Shown here piece after piece: positions 1-8,175 of a DNA stretch of 64,000 bases (positions within the stretch are counted from its first letter, which is position 1; each line of letters starts with the position of its first letter). The translations under genes and the position numbers were made by a program. The stretch is from assembly GCF_900101875.1 (NCBI RefSeq), contig NZ_FNAI01000006.1:186001-250000 (forward strand), given 5' to 3'. The stretch is from Mucilaginibacter pineti (lineage in GTDB: Bacteria; Bacteroidota; Bacteroidia; Sphingobacteriales; Sphingobacteriaceae). A model generated the notes under the pieces. That model did no database searches. It had not been told where the DNA came from and worked only from the letters and a program-made list of their open reading frames with translations.

Positions 1-254
1 AACTCCCCGCCGAAACCGAGGAACTTACCGAAGAAAACCGGCTTAACGAATACATCATGACCTCCATACGCACCATATGGGGGCTCAACCTAAACCGGCT
101 TAATACCATAGCCAAAGGCTCGGCCGATGAACTGCAGAAAGCAGCCCGCAGTTATTTTGATAAAGAATGGATCATTCAAAAAGACGATACCATATTGCTT
201 ACCCCCACCGGTAAATTATATGCCGATAATATTGCCTCAGGCTTATTCTTCTAA
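1..254 (+). CDS. hemW: HemW-like radical SAM protein, C-terminal end only
   Basis: Only the last 84 or so codons are inside the window; the frame is open from base 3 and stops at 254. The segment matches the C-terminal domain of HemW (the oxygen-independent coproporphyrinogen oxidase-like heme chaperone): it contains the family's TEENRLNEYIMTSIRT stretch followed by a winged-helix-like tail ending in LTPTGKLYADNIASGLFF. The radical SAM core with its cysteine cluster lies upstream and cannot be checked. HemW binds heme and is thought to deliver it to respiratory proteins, which fits a genome with many c-type cytochromes, but no direct link to the cluster at 21-39 kb is visible. The identification rests on a short piece, though that piece is characteristic. 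Confidence 0.85.
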   Translation, partial: LPAETEELTEENRLNEYIMTSIRTIWGLNLNRLNTIAKGSADELQKAARSYFDKEWIIQKDDTILLTPTGKLYADNIASGLFF

Positions 255-288
255 CTCCTACTAACCCGTAAAATTACATTATAAATCA

Positions 289-339
289 GCTGGTTGTACG
301 AAACATTAAACTAAACTAAAACCGTTTCGTCAAACCAGC
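289..339. other. Imperfect inverted repeat after hemW
   Basis: A 16-base arm at 289-304 (GCTGGTTGTACGAAAC) pairs with 324-339 with two mismatches across a 19-base loop. It lies 35 bases after the hemW stop. There is no clean T run after it, so it may be a weak terminator, an mRNA-end hairpin or a 5' element of the fasciclin gene. A second small hairpin (AAGCACT/AGTGCTT, 426-443) sits closer to that gene. Confidence 0.5.
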
Positions 340-486
340 CGTATCTTCAACAAATACCAATACATTATTAATTTAGTGAAAACATCAAGAGCTCGTGACG
401 GGTTCATTAAATTAAAAAATAACAAAAGCACTTTTTAGTGCTTAATTAAAATAACTAAATTATAAACACGAAAAAATATCACCAAC

Positions 487-1035
487 ATGAAAAAATTAAT
501 CATTGCTGCGTTTGCATTAGCAGCTTTTGCAGTAGCACCCAAAGTAAACGCACAAACCAAAATGGTAGGTGGCGCGGCCATGTATCCAACCAAAAACATT
601 GTTGAAAACGCGGTAAACTCAAAAGACCATACCACATTGGTAGCGGCTGTTAAAGCTGCCGGCCTGGTGCCAACGTTGTCGTCAGCCGGTCCGTTCACCG
701 TATTTGCGCCAACAAACGAAGCTTTTAATAAATTGCCGGCCGGCACGGTTGATAACCTGGTAAAACCAGCCAACAAAGCTGCCCTTACTAAAATTTTAAC
801 TTACCACGTTGTTGCCGGAAAACTAAGCTCGGCAGATTTATGGGCCAAGGTAAAAGAAGGTAACGGCAAAGCCGAATTAAGCACTGTAAGCGGTGGCACC
901 TTAACCGTAATGGCACAAGGCAAAAAACTATACCTGGTTGACGAAAAAGGCGGCAAATCATGGATAACAATTGCAGATGTTAACCAAAGTAACGGTGTAA
1001 TTCACGTAGTAAACACGGTATTAATGCCCAACTAA
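487..1035 (+). CDS. Secreted fasciclin (FAS1) domain protein
   Basis: A 182-residue protein with a cleavable signal peptide (residues 1-22, ending NAQ) and one FAS1 domain over roughly residues 38-181. The FAS1 H1 box is visible as GPFTVFAPTNEAF (68-80), the central YHVVAG motif at 106-111, and the H2 box as NGVIHVVNTVLMP near the C-terminus. FAS1 domains mediate adhesion or protein-protein contact outside the cytoplasm; in Bacteroidota they are often abundant small secreted or surface proteins of unknown partner. There is no lipobox cysteine, so a periplasmic or secreted location is inferred. It is transcribed alone, with its own terminator downstream. The function beyond the fold is not known. 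Confidence 0.9.
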   Translation: MKKLIIAAFALAAFAVAPKVNAQTKMVGGAAMYPTKNIVENAVNSKDHTTLVAAVKAAGLVPTLSSAGPFTVFAPTNEAFNKLPAGTVDNLVKPANKAALTKILTYHVVAGKLSSADLWAKVKEGNGKAELSTVSGGTLTVMAQGKKLYLVDEKGGKSWITIADVNQSNGVIHVVNTVLMPN

Positions 1036-1137
1036 GTTTTTATGATAAGGGTAATAAGTGGTGCGTTTTGAGTGTGTAAAGAACCTGATGGGTTGGCAAA
1101 CGTATTACTCATAACTCCTTATAAATATTACAACAAT

Positions 1138-1171
1138 AAAAAGAGAGCCAGAACATTCCGGCTCTCTTTTT
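1138..1171 (+). terminator. Rho-independent terminator of the fasciclin gene
   Basis: A perfect 12-bp stem AAAAAGAGAGCC/GGCTCTCTTTTT with a 10-base loop, ending in a T run. It lies about 100 bases after the fasciclin stop codon; the A and T tracts also make it usable in reverse. Confidence 0.9.
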
Positions 1172-1308
1172 ATTTGAGGTTATCTGCATTTTGTTTGCCA
1201 ACTGTATTTTTAATATCAATTTATACCTGTTGATGTTTTATTTCGTTCCTTTGCATTACCTTTTGGTAATTATTAGATAATAAAACAGAACCAGAAAGTT
1301 AATAGACT

Positions 1309-2190
1309 ATGAGTTTTATCCTTAGCCCGATTGATACAGTTGAAAATATTTCTCCTGAAGATTTCAAGAAAAACTATTTAGACCCTCGTCGCCCTTTAGT
1401 TATAAAAGGACTAACCAAAAGCTGGCCCGCCCGCGAAAAATGGACGCCGGAATACCTTAAAGAAGTTGTAGGTAAAAAAGTGGTGCCTTTGTATGATAAT
1501 TCAAAAGCCGATCCTTCAAAACCCATCAACTCGTCGGCAACCGAAATGCCTTTTGATGACTATATTGATCTGATCCGCAATAAACCTACCGAGCTGCGCA
1601 TTTTCTTTTTTAACATTTTTAAACAAGCACCGCAGCTTTTGGATGATGTTGTTTTACCAAAAGATTTAATGGGCGGCTTTTTAGAAAGCATGCCGGCCAT
1701 GTTCTTCGGCGGTTCAAACTCGGTTACTTTTTTACATTACGATATTGATCTTCCGCATATATTCCACACCCATTTTGGGGGTAGAAAACATGTAATACTG
1801 TTTGAGAATAAATGGAAACGCCGTTTGTACTGCATCCCCAACGCTACCTATGCCCTGGAGGATTATGATGTACTAAACCCCGATATTAAAAAATTTCCGG
1901 CCCTTGATGGCGTGGAAGGCACCGAGGTATTTTTAGAACACGGCGATACCTTATTTATGCCAACCGGCTACTGGCACTGGATGAAATACATCGACGGATC
2001 ATACTCCCTGAGCCTGCGTGCCTGGGATGCATCTCTTGGCCGCAAGGCCGCCAGCTTATATAATCTGGCTATAAAAGGCGGTGTTGATAGTGTGCTAAAA
2101 ATGGCCTTCAAAGAAAAATACGCCAAATTCCGCGAAGAACTCGCTGTAAAATGGGCCAACAAAGAACTTGCCGCAGGGAAACCTTTGTAG
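1309..2190 (+). CDS. JmjC/cupin-like Fe(II)/2-oxoglutarate oxygenase
   Basis: A 293-residue cytosolic protein of the cupin_8/JmjC fold, similar in layout to factor-inhibiting-HIF and tRNA-wybutosine hydroxylase type enzymes. The N-terminal part has the family's RRPLVIKGLTKSWPA segment (27-41). The metal site is visible as H143-x-D145 in FLHYDID and the distal His223 in TGYWHWM; Lys160 in GGRKHVILF is at the usual 2-oxoglutarate-binding position. All residues needed for Fe(II)/2OG catalysis therefore seem present. The substrate, probably a protein or RNA side chain, cannot be read from the sequence. The gene stands alone with a terminator behind it. Confidence 0.85.
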   Translation: MSFILSPIDTVENISPEDFKKNYLDPRRPLVIKGLTKSWPAREKWTPEYLKEVVGKKVVPLYDNSKADPSKPINSSATEMPFDDYIDLIRNKPTELRIFFFNIFKQAPQLLDDVVLPKDLMGGFLESMPAMFFGGSNSVTFLHYDIDLPHIFHTHFGGRKHVILFENKWKRRLYCIPNATYALEDYDVLNPDIKKFPALDGVEGTEVFLEHGDTLFMPTGYWHWMKYIDGSYSLSLRAWDASLGRKAASLYNLAIKGGVDSVLKMAFKEKYAKFREELAVKWANKELAAGKPL

Positions 2191-2237
2191 GTTCTGAGTA
2201 CTGAAGACTAAGGTGTATAGTGTGATTTAAGATTTTT

Positions 2238-2268
2238 AATAGCGATGGGTTTGCCTGTCGCTATTTTT
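2238..2268 (+). terminator. Terminator after the JmjC gene
   Basis: An 8-bp stem AATAGCGA/TCGCTATT with a 12-base loop, followed by TTTTTG. It lies between the convergent JmjC gene and nadR, so it may serve both. Confidence 0.75.
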
Positions 2269-2302
2269 GTTGAGTGCGCCGGGTTTTTTCTTCAGTAAAA
2301 AA

Positions 2303-3295
2303 TTATTTTGCAACTGGCTTTATAAACTGGTTTACAGCAGCTACTGCTTTTTTAAATCGCTCATCCCAATCGCTGCCCTGTATCAATACGTAATTTATAC
2401 CATGGTTTTCCAGCTCCTGACGGTGACTTTGATTTAGTTTATTTCTTTCTTCCTCATTAAGCCTTGTCCCGTCCTGTACGTAGGGCGCATCTATATCAAG
2501 ATATAAATAGAGGTCGAATTTATTGGCGGCTTCAATCCATTCCGGTACTATCAACTCTTTATTAAAAAGAAACCTGCTATATGAACGGGTGGTATTTATG
2601 TCGGTATCAACAAACAATAACTTATTGGCACCGGCTATTTCTTTATTGATACCAAGGGCATGAAGTTCGGCTATTTTTAAAAGGTCATCTGGCGTGCAAT
2701 TGTTGGTATGCTCAATTATCTCCCGGGCCATTTCGGGTATGCCGATGGTATTAAAATGATTAGCCAATAGTTGTGTAAGCGTAGTTTTCCCGGTAGACTC
2801 GGAACCGTAAACACACACTTTTTTGATGAAGTAAGGCCTAACAGCATCGGACAAAAAATCCCAGTAGCTAAAAGGATCATTCCTGATTTGTGTCGCAGAA
2901 ACGGGTACTATCTGCCGGGGCTCGTCAAAGATCATGCTTTCGCAATCCAGGAACCGCCCCATATAAGCACCGTAGGCCTCCGAAGCGAAGATCACATCAA
3001 TTGGCGGCAGTTTTTCCTTAAGATAATTAGCCCACAGCTTTGAAACGCCTTCGCTTGATTGCGATGTGTTTGGTAAAACCGCCTCATCATACGTTAGTAA
3101 CATGGGTTTCACCCGGCTATCGTCCTTAAAAGTTTGCTCAAGCCATTTATATCTTGCTTCGCCTGGTATGGGTTCATCCTCACTGGCGCTTACTAAAACA
3201 ATTAACTCATCGCACTGCTTCAATGCAAATTCAATTAAGGCGATATGCCCCTTATGCAAAGGCATAAATTTACCCAGTACCAAACCTCTTTTCAT
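2303..3295 (-). CDS. nadR: NadR-type bifunctional NMN adenylyltransferase / nicotinamide riboside kinase
   Basis: A 330-residue protein with two domains. Residues 1-150 are a nucleotidyltransferase with GKFMPLHKGH (8-17, carrying the HxGH-type motif HKGH) and the second ATP motif VSATQIR (132-138). Residues 155-325 are a kinase with a P-loop GSESTGKT (164-171). This is the NadR architecture: nicotinamide riboside is phosphorylated and then adenylated to NAD. The N-terminal helix-turn-helix repressor domain of enterobacterial NadR is absent, so this is a salvage enzyme rather than a regulator. No pnuC transporter gene is adjacent here, although the two are often paired in other bacteria. Confidence 0.92.
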   Translation of the reverse strand: MKRGLVLGKFMPLHKGHIALIEFALKQCDELIVLVSASEDEPIPGEARYKWLEQTFKDDSRVKPMLLTYDEAVLPNTSQSSEGVSKLWANYLKEKLPPIDVIFASEAYGAYMGRFLDCESMIFDEPRQIVPVSATQIRNDPFSYWDFLSDAVRPYFIKKVCVYGSESTGKTTLTQLLANHFNTIGIPEMAREIIEHTNNCTPDDLLKIAELHALGINKEIAGANKLLFVDTDINTTRSYSRFLFNKELIVPEWIEAANKFDLYLYLDIDAPYVQDGTRLNEEERNKLNQSHRQELENHGINYVLIQGSDWDERFKKAVAAVNQFIKPVAK

Positions 3296-3388
3296 GTATA
3301 AAGTCCCTCCTAAGTCGCTGCCAAATTACCCAAATCCATCTTTGCAAAGCAAAAAAAATCAAATCTTTCGGTTATTAGCTCATAATTT

Positions 3389-3808
3389 TCAGGACGTATG
3401 GTCACACACTATTTTCCACTCGCCTTTTATCTTCCTGAACCATAGGGTATAATAACCGCCGGGGGCATCCTTGACACGTTTAAGCTGCCAGCCACCTAAA
3501 ACAAAAGCGTTTGTTGAGCTCAGGACTTTTACCTGAAGTATAGTAAAGGTAAGCTGCCCCATTGCTGCCGTATCGGGATAATGTTTCTTATAATTGTTAA
3601 GCGTGGTTTGCCAGCCATAGGTGGGTGCGTCTTTCCCCACAAACACCAGCGAATCTGATTTCCAATAGCCCTGCATAAAACCATCAATATCGCCGCGGTT
3701 CCAGGCCAGTTGCTGCGTATGCATAACCTTTATTATGGCTTGCCTGTCCTGCGCGTAGCTGAAGCAGGCGCTTAGGATAAGGATAAAAGAAAGGATGAGT
3801 TTTTTCAT
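3389..3808 (-). CDS. Secreted NTF2-like (DUF4440/SnoaL-like) protein
   Basis: A 139-residue protein with a signal peptide (MKKLILSFILILSACFSYAQ; the cysteine at 15 could instead be a lipobox) followed by one cone-shaped NTF2-like domain. The pattern of an N-terminal helix (QQLAWNRGDIDGFMQGYW), a mid-domain KKHYPD segment and the closing strand GGYYTLWFRKIKGEWKIVCDH is typical of DUF4440 proteins. Such proteins bind small molecules or act as simple isomerases, but most are uncharacterised and no active-site assignment is possible. It lies 93 bp upstream of nadR on the same strand; a shared transcript is possible but a functional tie is not evident. Confidence 0.8.
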   Translation of the reverse strand: MKKLILSFILILSACFSYAQDRQAIIKVMHTQQLAWNRGDIDGFMQGYWKSDSLVFVGKDAPTYGWQTTLNNYKKHYPDTAAMGQLTFTILQVKVLSSTNAFVLGGWQLKRVKDAPGGYYTLWFRKIKGEWKIVCDHTS

Positions 3809-3932
3809 AATTTGAAGATAAGTAATTTAGTTTTACCCGGGTTTGTTGAATTTAAGAAATAACCGGATTTAAACAGCCAAAAATCAACAATTCTTTAGTG
3901 CTCAAAATTCAGGTTCGATAAAAAATTCCAAC

Positions 3933-3940
3933 TATATTTG
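3933..3940 (+). promoter_or_regulatory. Probable Bacteroidota -7 box for the PfkB kinase gene
   Basis: TATATTTG fits the TAnnTTTG consensus and is 27 bases before the start codon. A TTC, one base off the TTG of the -33 element, lies about 17-19 bases upstream. Confidence 0.45.
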
Positions 3941-3966
3941 AGTTTTAGGTCTACAAAACAATAACT

Positions 3967-4845
3967 ATGGAAAATAAGGTATTAAGTTTCGGCGAAGTTT
4001 TATGGGATGCCTTTGGCGATGGTAAAAAAGCCGGCGGCGCGCCCATGAACGTGGCAAGGCACCTGGTGCAACAGGGCGTTACCGTAGCCTTTGCCAGTTC
4101 GGTAGGTATGGATAACAGCGGCGATATGCTGATAGAGTTCCTGAAAGCTAACGGCTTATATTCCAACCTTATTCAGCAGGAAGATGAATTTCCTACCTGC
4201 GAGGTTACCGTACAACTTGATAAAAACAACCAGGCCACTTATATAATACCGCAGCCGGTTTCCTGGGACAGTATTGAAACAACCCCAGCACTTTCGCAGG
4301 CTGCTATTAGTGCAACAGCCATAGTTTACGGCAGCCTGGCCTGCCGCACAACCAAAACCCGCGAAACATTGTTAAACCTGCTTGATGAAACCCCGGCCCT
4401 TAAAGTTTTTGATGTAAACCTAAGACCGCCTCATTATACGCTATCAACCATAGAAACTCTTGTGGCCCGTGCCAATGTTGTTAAGATGAACGAGGAAGAA
4501 GCCAACCTCCTTATCGGCGGCAGCAGTAGTTCCATGCGCGACCAGATTCAGGAGTTTCAATCCAAATACCATAACCAAACCATTTGCGTAACCCGCGGCG
4601 AAAACGGCGCCATAGTTTGGCACGACCATGAATTTTACGAAAGCCCCGGCTGCCCCGTAAAAGTAGGTGACTCGGTAGGTGCCGGCGATGCCTTCCTGGC
4701 TACGTTTGTAGCAGGTATATTAGCCAAACGCCCCATGCAAACCATTGTTGACAAAGCCTGCTCGGTAGGTGCCTACGTAGCCAGTCAGCGTGGTGCAAAC
4801 CCAATTTACCCTACGGAGTTATTGAATAGCCTGGTTTATATTTAA
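3967..4845 (+). CDS. PfkB-family carbohydrate kinase (fructokinase-like)
   Basis: A 292-residue ribokinase-fold enzyme. The N-terminal substrate-binding GGAPMNVA is at residues 23-30, DVNLRPP at 149-155, the NEEEAN motif at 175-180, and the C-terminal PfkB signature GDSVGAGDAF at 234-243 carries the catalytic base Asp241 and the anion hole. The short length and the DVNLRPP motif resemble bacterial fructokinases, so ATP-dependent phosphorylation of fructose or a related sugar is the best guess; the exact substrate is inferred. It is monocistronic, with its own promoter-like box upstream and a long noncoding repeat region behind it. Confidence 0.88.
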   Translation: MENKVLSFGEVLWDAFGDGKKAGGAPMNVARHLVQQGVTVAFASSVGMDNSGDMLIEFLKANGLYSNLIQQEDEFPTCEVTVQLDKNNQATYIIPQPVSWDSIETTPALSQAAISATAIVYGSLACRTTKTRETLLNLLDETPALKVFDVNLRPPHYTLSTIETLVARANVVKMNEEEANLLIGGSSSSMRDQIQEFQSKYHNQTICVTRGENGAIVWHDHEFYESPGCPVKVGDSVGAGDAFLATFVAGILAKRPMQTIVDKACSVGAYVASQRGANPIYPTELLNSLVYI

Positions 4846-4860
4846 GGCAATGAAGGAAAA

Positions 4861-4950
4861 ACTCTAAATCCTAATCTCTAAATTCTAAAAAGGAAAAAAG
4901 CTAAATCCTAATTGACAAACTCAAATTCTAATAGTTAAATCCTAAAAAAA
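4861..4950. repeat. Tandem 7-bp word array (TCTAAAT type)
   Basis: Degenerate heptads such as TCTAAAT, CCTAATC, TCTAAAT, TCTAAAA follow each other in register from 4863, and the word family recurs to about 4948 (CTAAATCC, AAATTCTA, TTAAATCC). There are no inverted partners, unlike most of the word arrays elsewhere in the window. It is noncoding. Confidence 0.6.
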
Positions 4951-4979
4951 CAAGCACTTATCCCCTGTCTTTAGTTTTT

Positions 4980-5395
4980 TTGTCGGCAGATAAGCTTCGG
5001 GCGAAAGCAGGCAGAACGATGGTGGGCTTGTGCAGCTGCAGGGGCATAGCAAGTTTTGCAGAAGGGCCGGAAATGTGCGGGTTGGGGCAAATAATTGCAG
5101 CCCGTGGTTCTGTCGGCTTTGCAGGGCAAAGGCCTGTGCGGCAAAGAAGCCTCTCTGCCGAAAGCCTTTTGGTTACTTTGTGGCTACAAAGTAACTGGCC
5201 CTCCCGCGGCCAAGAGCGGGTCTGCGATATGCCTTACCACCCGGCTTGTCTACAACGCGATTCAACTTCTTCCCACCGGGCGGCTGAAAGCCGCAACCAT
5301 GCTATGTCACGGGGTGAAACCCGCGCCAGTGCTACATTTTCAAATTTTCAAATCATCATCTGCACATCTATAATCTAAAATCTGCACATCCCCTA
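4980..5395. repeat. GC-rich noncoding repeat region with hairpins
   Basis: Together with 4861-4950 this fills the 645-base gap before the VWA gene. It is richer in G and C than the flanks and has no credible gene: the two overlapping open frames have no domain, signal or usual codon use. It contains a perfect 10-bp hairpin at 5171-5194 (GTTACTTTGT/ACAAAGTAAC), a form often seen in dispersed Bacteroidota repeats, and two small hairpins near 5278-5325. The end (5340-5395) is an octad array where a CAAATTTT word gives way to an ATCTGCAC word. It is probably a composite of dispersed repeat remnants. Confidence 0.5.
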
Positions 5396-5490
5396 AATTG
5401 TCATACGTACCTAACAATTTATTTTAATACCTGTAAGCCCAAACTTTTAAAGATAATTATCCGTTTCTTTATATACAGAAAGGACAAAAT

Positions 5491-6588
5491 ATGCGCGGTT
5501 TTGGATTTTCCAAGTTTAAACCCAACCAAATCCCTAAAGGCGGATTTGAAGAATTACTGAAATTATTCCTGGAATTACTCAACTATACGGCGGGTGATGC
5601 CGGCGAAGCTTTAGCCTGGCTAAACGAGCTGGATAAACAATACAACCTTACCAATGATGAGTATGGTATGGGCGATTTCATAGACGAGCTGAAACAAAAA
5701 GGATACCTGAGCGATGATCAGCAAAACGGCGGTTTTAACATTACTGCTAAAACCGAGCAAAGTATCCGTCAGTCGGCATTGGAGGAGATTTTTGGTAAGC
5801 TAAAAAAATCGGGTAAAGGCAATCACCGTACGCCGCAATCGGGGCAGGGCGATGAAAAAAATGCCGAGCGCCGCGAATTTGAATTTGGCGATAGTCTGGA
5901 TCAGATAGATATGACCCAATCCATCCACAATGCGCAGGTTAACCACGGCATCGGCGATTTTATGATGACCGAACGTGACCTCGAGGTAGAGGAAATGGAC
6001 TACAAAACCCTTACCTCAACCGTGTTGATGATAGATATCTCCCACTCTATGATATTATATGGCGAGGACAGGATAACCCCGGCAAAAAAAGTAGCCATGG
6101 CCCTTGCCGAACTCATCCGCACCAAATACCCCAAAGATACTTTGGACATTGTTGTTTTTGGTAACGATGCCTGGCCTATAACCCTGCAGGATTTGCCTTA
6201 TTTACAAGTTGGCCCTTACCATACCAACACCTATGCAGGTTTAGAACTCGCTACCGATTTGCTGCGCAGGCGTAAAACGCACAACAAGCAAATTTTTATG
6301 ATCACCGATGGTAAGCCCACCTGCTTAAAGGAAGGCACCAAGTATTATAAAAACAGCATCGGACTGGATAGAAAAGTGGTGAACAAAACCCTTAACATGG
6401 CTGCACAGTGCAAGCGCCTTAAAATACCTATCACCACATTTATGATAGCCAAAGACCCATACCTGCAGCAGTTTGTACGCCAGTTTACCGAAACAAACGG
6501 TGGCAAAGCTTTTTACAGTTCGCTTAATAACTTAGGCGAATACATTTTTGAAGATTACGCCAGAAACAGAAGAAAAACAGTGAGGTAA
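5491..6588 (+). CDS. VWA-domain protein paired with an AAA ATPase
   Basis: A 365-residue cytosolic protein. The N-terminal 150 residues are charged and helical; residues 175-360 form a von Willebrand A domain. The metal-ion-dependent adhesion site is intact: DISHSM (D182, S184, S186), a threonine in the HTNTYAGLELA loop, and the aspartate of MITDGKP. It is followed 62 bases later by an AAA ATPase of the chelatase/MoxR type, and such ATPase plus VWA pairs usually work together as an ATP-driven metal insertase or remodelling chaperone, as in RavA-ViaA or the Mg-chelatase I and D subunits. The client is unknown. The two genes are probably one operon although an octad repeat separates them. Confidence 0.88.
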   Translation: MRGFGFSKFKPNQIPKGGFEELLKLFLELLNYTAGDAGEALAWLNELDKQYNLTNDEYGMGDFIDELKQKGYLSDDQQNGGFNITAKTEQSIRQSALEEIFGKLKKSGKGNHRTPQSGQGDEKNAERREFEFGDSLDQIDMTQSIHNAQVNHGIGDFMMTERDLEVEEMDYKTLTSTVLMIDISHSMILYGEDRITPAKKVAMALAELIRTKYPKDTLDIVVFGNDAWPITLQDLPYLQVGPYHTNTYAGLELATDLLRRRKTHNKQIFMITDGKPTCLKEGTKYYKNSIGLDRKVVNKTLNMAAQCKRLKIPITTFMIAKDPYLQQFVRQFTETNGGKAFYSSLNNLGEYIFEDYARNRRKTVR

Positions 6589-6589
6589 T

Positions 6590-6655
6590 GTGCGGATGTG
6601 CAAATATGCAGATGTGCAGATTCCTAATGAACTAATGAACAATTGAACTAATGAA
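6590..6655. repeat. Octad word array reaching into the AAA ATPase start codon
   Basis: Four 8-base words of the ATGTGCAG type (TGTGCGG, ATGTGCAA, ATATGCAG, ATGTGCAG) run from 6590 to 6620, then four of the CTAATGAA type (CTAATGAA, CTAATGAA, CAATTGAA, CTAATGAA) from 6624 to 6655. The ATG of the following gene at 6651 is inside the last word. Two word families meet at one site. Confidence 0.75.
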
Positions 6656-8153
6656 CAAAACAGATATAAAAACCTTAGGCCAGTTAAAAAAAACTGATTA
6701 TAAAAGCCGCTCGGTTAAAGATGAATTACGTGCCAACCTTATTACCCAGTTAAAAAAACACGAAGGTGGTTTTGAAGGAATTATTGGCTTTGAGGATACG
6801 GTTATCCCCGACCTGCAAACTGCCATATTATCGCGTCATAATATATTATTGTTAGGCTTACGCGGCCAGGCAAAAACCCGTATTGCCCGCCTGCTTATCA
6901 ACCTGCTTGATGAGTATGTGCCTTATATAGAAGGATCAGACTTATTTGATGATCCTTACAACCCCATATCATGGTACGGCCATTCAACAGTAACCGAAAA
7001 AGGCGATGATACCCCTATCGGCTGGATCCATCGTTCAGAACGTTATACCGAAAAACTGGCTACCCCTGATGTTACCGTTGCCGACTTAATTGGCGATGTT
7101 GACCCTATAAAGGCTGCCACTTTAAAGCTAACCTATTCTGATGAAAGGGTTATCCACTTTGGATTGATCCCCCGTGCGCACCGTGGTATCTTTGTGATAA
7201 ACGAACTGCCCGATTTGCAGGCCCGTATCCAGGTTTCGCTGTTTAACATTTTACAGGAGCGAGATATCCAGATCCGTGGTTTTAAACTGCGCTTACCTTT
7301 GGATATCCAGTTTGTGTTTACCGCCAACCCCGAAGATTATACCAACCGTGGTTCGATAGTTACACCGCTTAAAGATCGTATCGAAAGTCAGATATTGACC
7401 CATTATCCACGTACGGTTGAAATTTCACGTAAGATAACCCAGCAGGAAGCATCATTAACAGATGAGCAACGCGCCAACATTGAGGCCGATAGTTTGGTGA
7501 AAAACCTCGTTGAGCAAATTGCGTTTGAAGCCCGTAACTCGGAGTATATCGACAAAAAATCGGGTGTATCGGCACGTTTAACTATCTCGGCCTATGAAAA
7601 CCTCATTAGCAATGCCGAACGCCGGATGATCATCAACCACGAGGCAAATACCTTTGTACGCATCACCGACTTTTTAGGCGTCATCCCCGCCATCACCGGA
7701 AAAATTGAACTGGTGTATGAGGGCGAACTGGAAGGCCCTGGCAAAGTTGCTAATATCCTGATAGGCAAAGCCATTAAAACCCTGCTGCTGGAGTTCTTCC
7801 CAGATCCGGAGAAAGCTAAAAAGGTAAAAGCACCCAATCCTTACGCCAGCATCATTAACTGGTTTGGTGATGGCAATACACTTGCTTTATTAGATGATAC
7901 CACCCTGCAGGATTATAAAAAGGCCCTTAATGACGTTGCCGGGTTAAAAGATCTGGTTAAAAAACTGCACCCGCGCCTGAGCGAAAACCAACAGCTGCTG
8001 CTAATGGAATTTGTATTGCACGGCCTATCCGAGTTCTCGCAACTGAATAAAGGTTTCCTTGATAATGGTTTCGCGTTTTCGGATATGTTTAACAGCTTGT
8101 TTAATCTGCAGCCAGATGATGACGATTTGGACATAGATGACGATCGTTATTAA
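6651..8153 (+). CDS. AAA ATPase of the Mg-chelatase/MoxR type
   Basis: A 500-residue ATPase. Walker A is GLRGQAKT (69-76). The Walker B segment reads FVINELPDL (from 181), with Asn-Glu instead of the usual Asp-Glu; the glutamate needed for hydrolysis is kept. Sensor 1 is FVFTANPEDYTNRGSI and an arginine-rich RIESQI segment follows. The C-terminal 180 residues are helical and end in an acidic tail (DDDDLDIDDD). The architecture is that of chelatase I-subunit-like proteins that partner VWA proteins, and the VWA gene is immediately upstream. A role as the motor of that pair is inferred from context; no metal cofactor pathway lies next to it. Confidence 0.88.
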   Translation: MNKTDIKTLGQLKKTDYKSRSVKDELRANLITQLKKHEGGFEGIIGFEDTVIPDLQTAILSRHNILLLGLRGQAKTRIARLLINLLDEYVPYIEGSDLFDDPYNPISWYGHSTVTEKGDDTPIGWIHRSERYTEKLATPDVTVADLIGDVDPIKAATLKLTYSDERVIHFGLIPRAHRGIFVINELPDLQARIQVSLFNILQERDIQIRGFKLRLPLDIQFVFTANPEDYTNRGSIVTPLKDRIESQILTHYPRTVEISRKITQQEASLTDEQRANIEADSLVKNLVEQIAFEARNSEYIDKKSGVSARLTISAYENLISNAERRMIINHEANTFVRITDFLGVIPAITGKIELVYEGELEGPGKVANILIGKAIKTLLLEFFPDPEKAKKVKAPNPYASIINWFGDGNTLALLDDTTLQDYKKALNDVAGLKDLVKKLHPRLSENQQLLLMEFVLHGLSEFSQLNKGFLDNGFAFSDMFNSLFNLQPDDDDLDIDDDRY

Positions 8154-8161
8154 TATATTTG
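8154..8161 (+). promoter_or_regulatory. Possible -7 box for the metallophosphoesterase gene
   Basis: TATATTTG (TAnnTTTG) starts right after the AAA gene stop and ends 14 bases before the next start codon. It may allow separate transcription of 8176-10991. No clear -33 element was seen. Confidence 0.35.
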
Positions 8162-8175
8162 CCCAAAATTTTTGA

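Noticed and set aside
4980..5378. Two overlapping open frames of 132 and 92 codons
   Set aside because: They lie in a GC-rich repeat with hairpins, have no domain, no signal and no usual start context, and overlap in two frames; treated as noncoding repeat.
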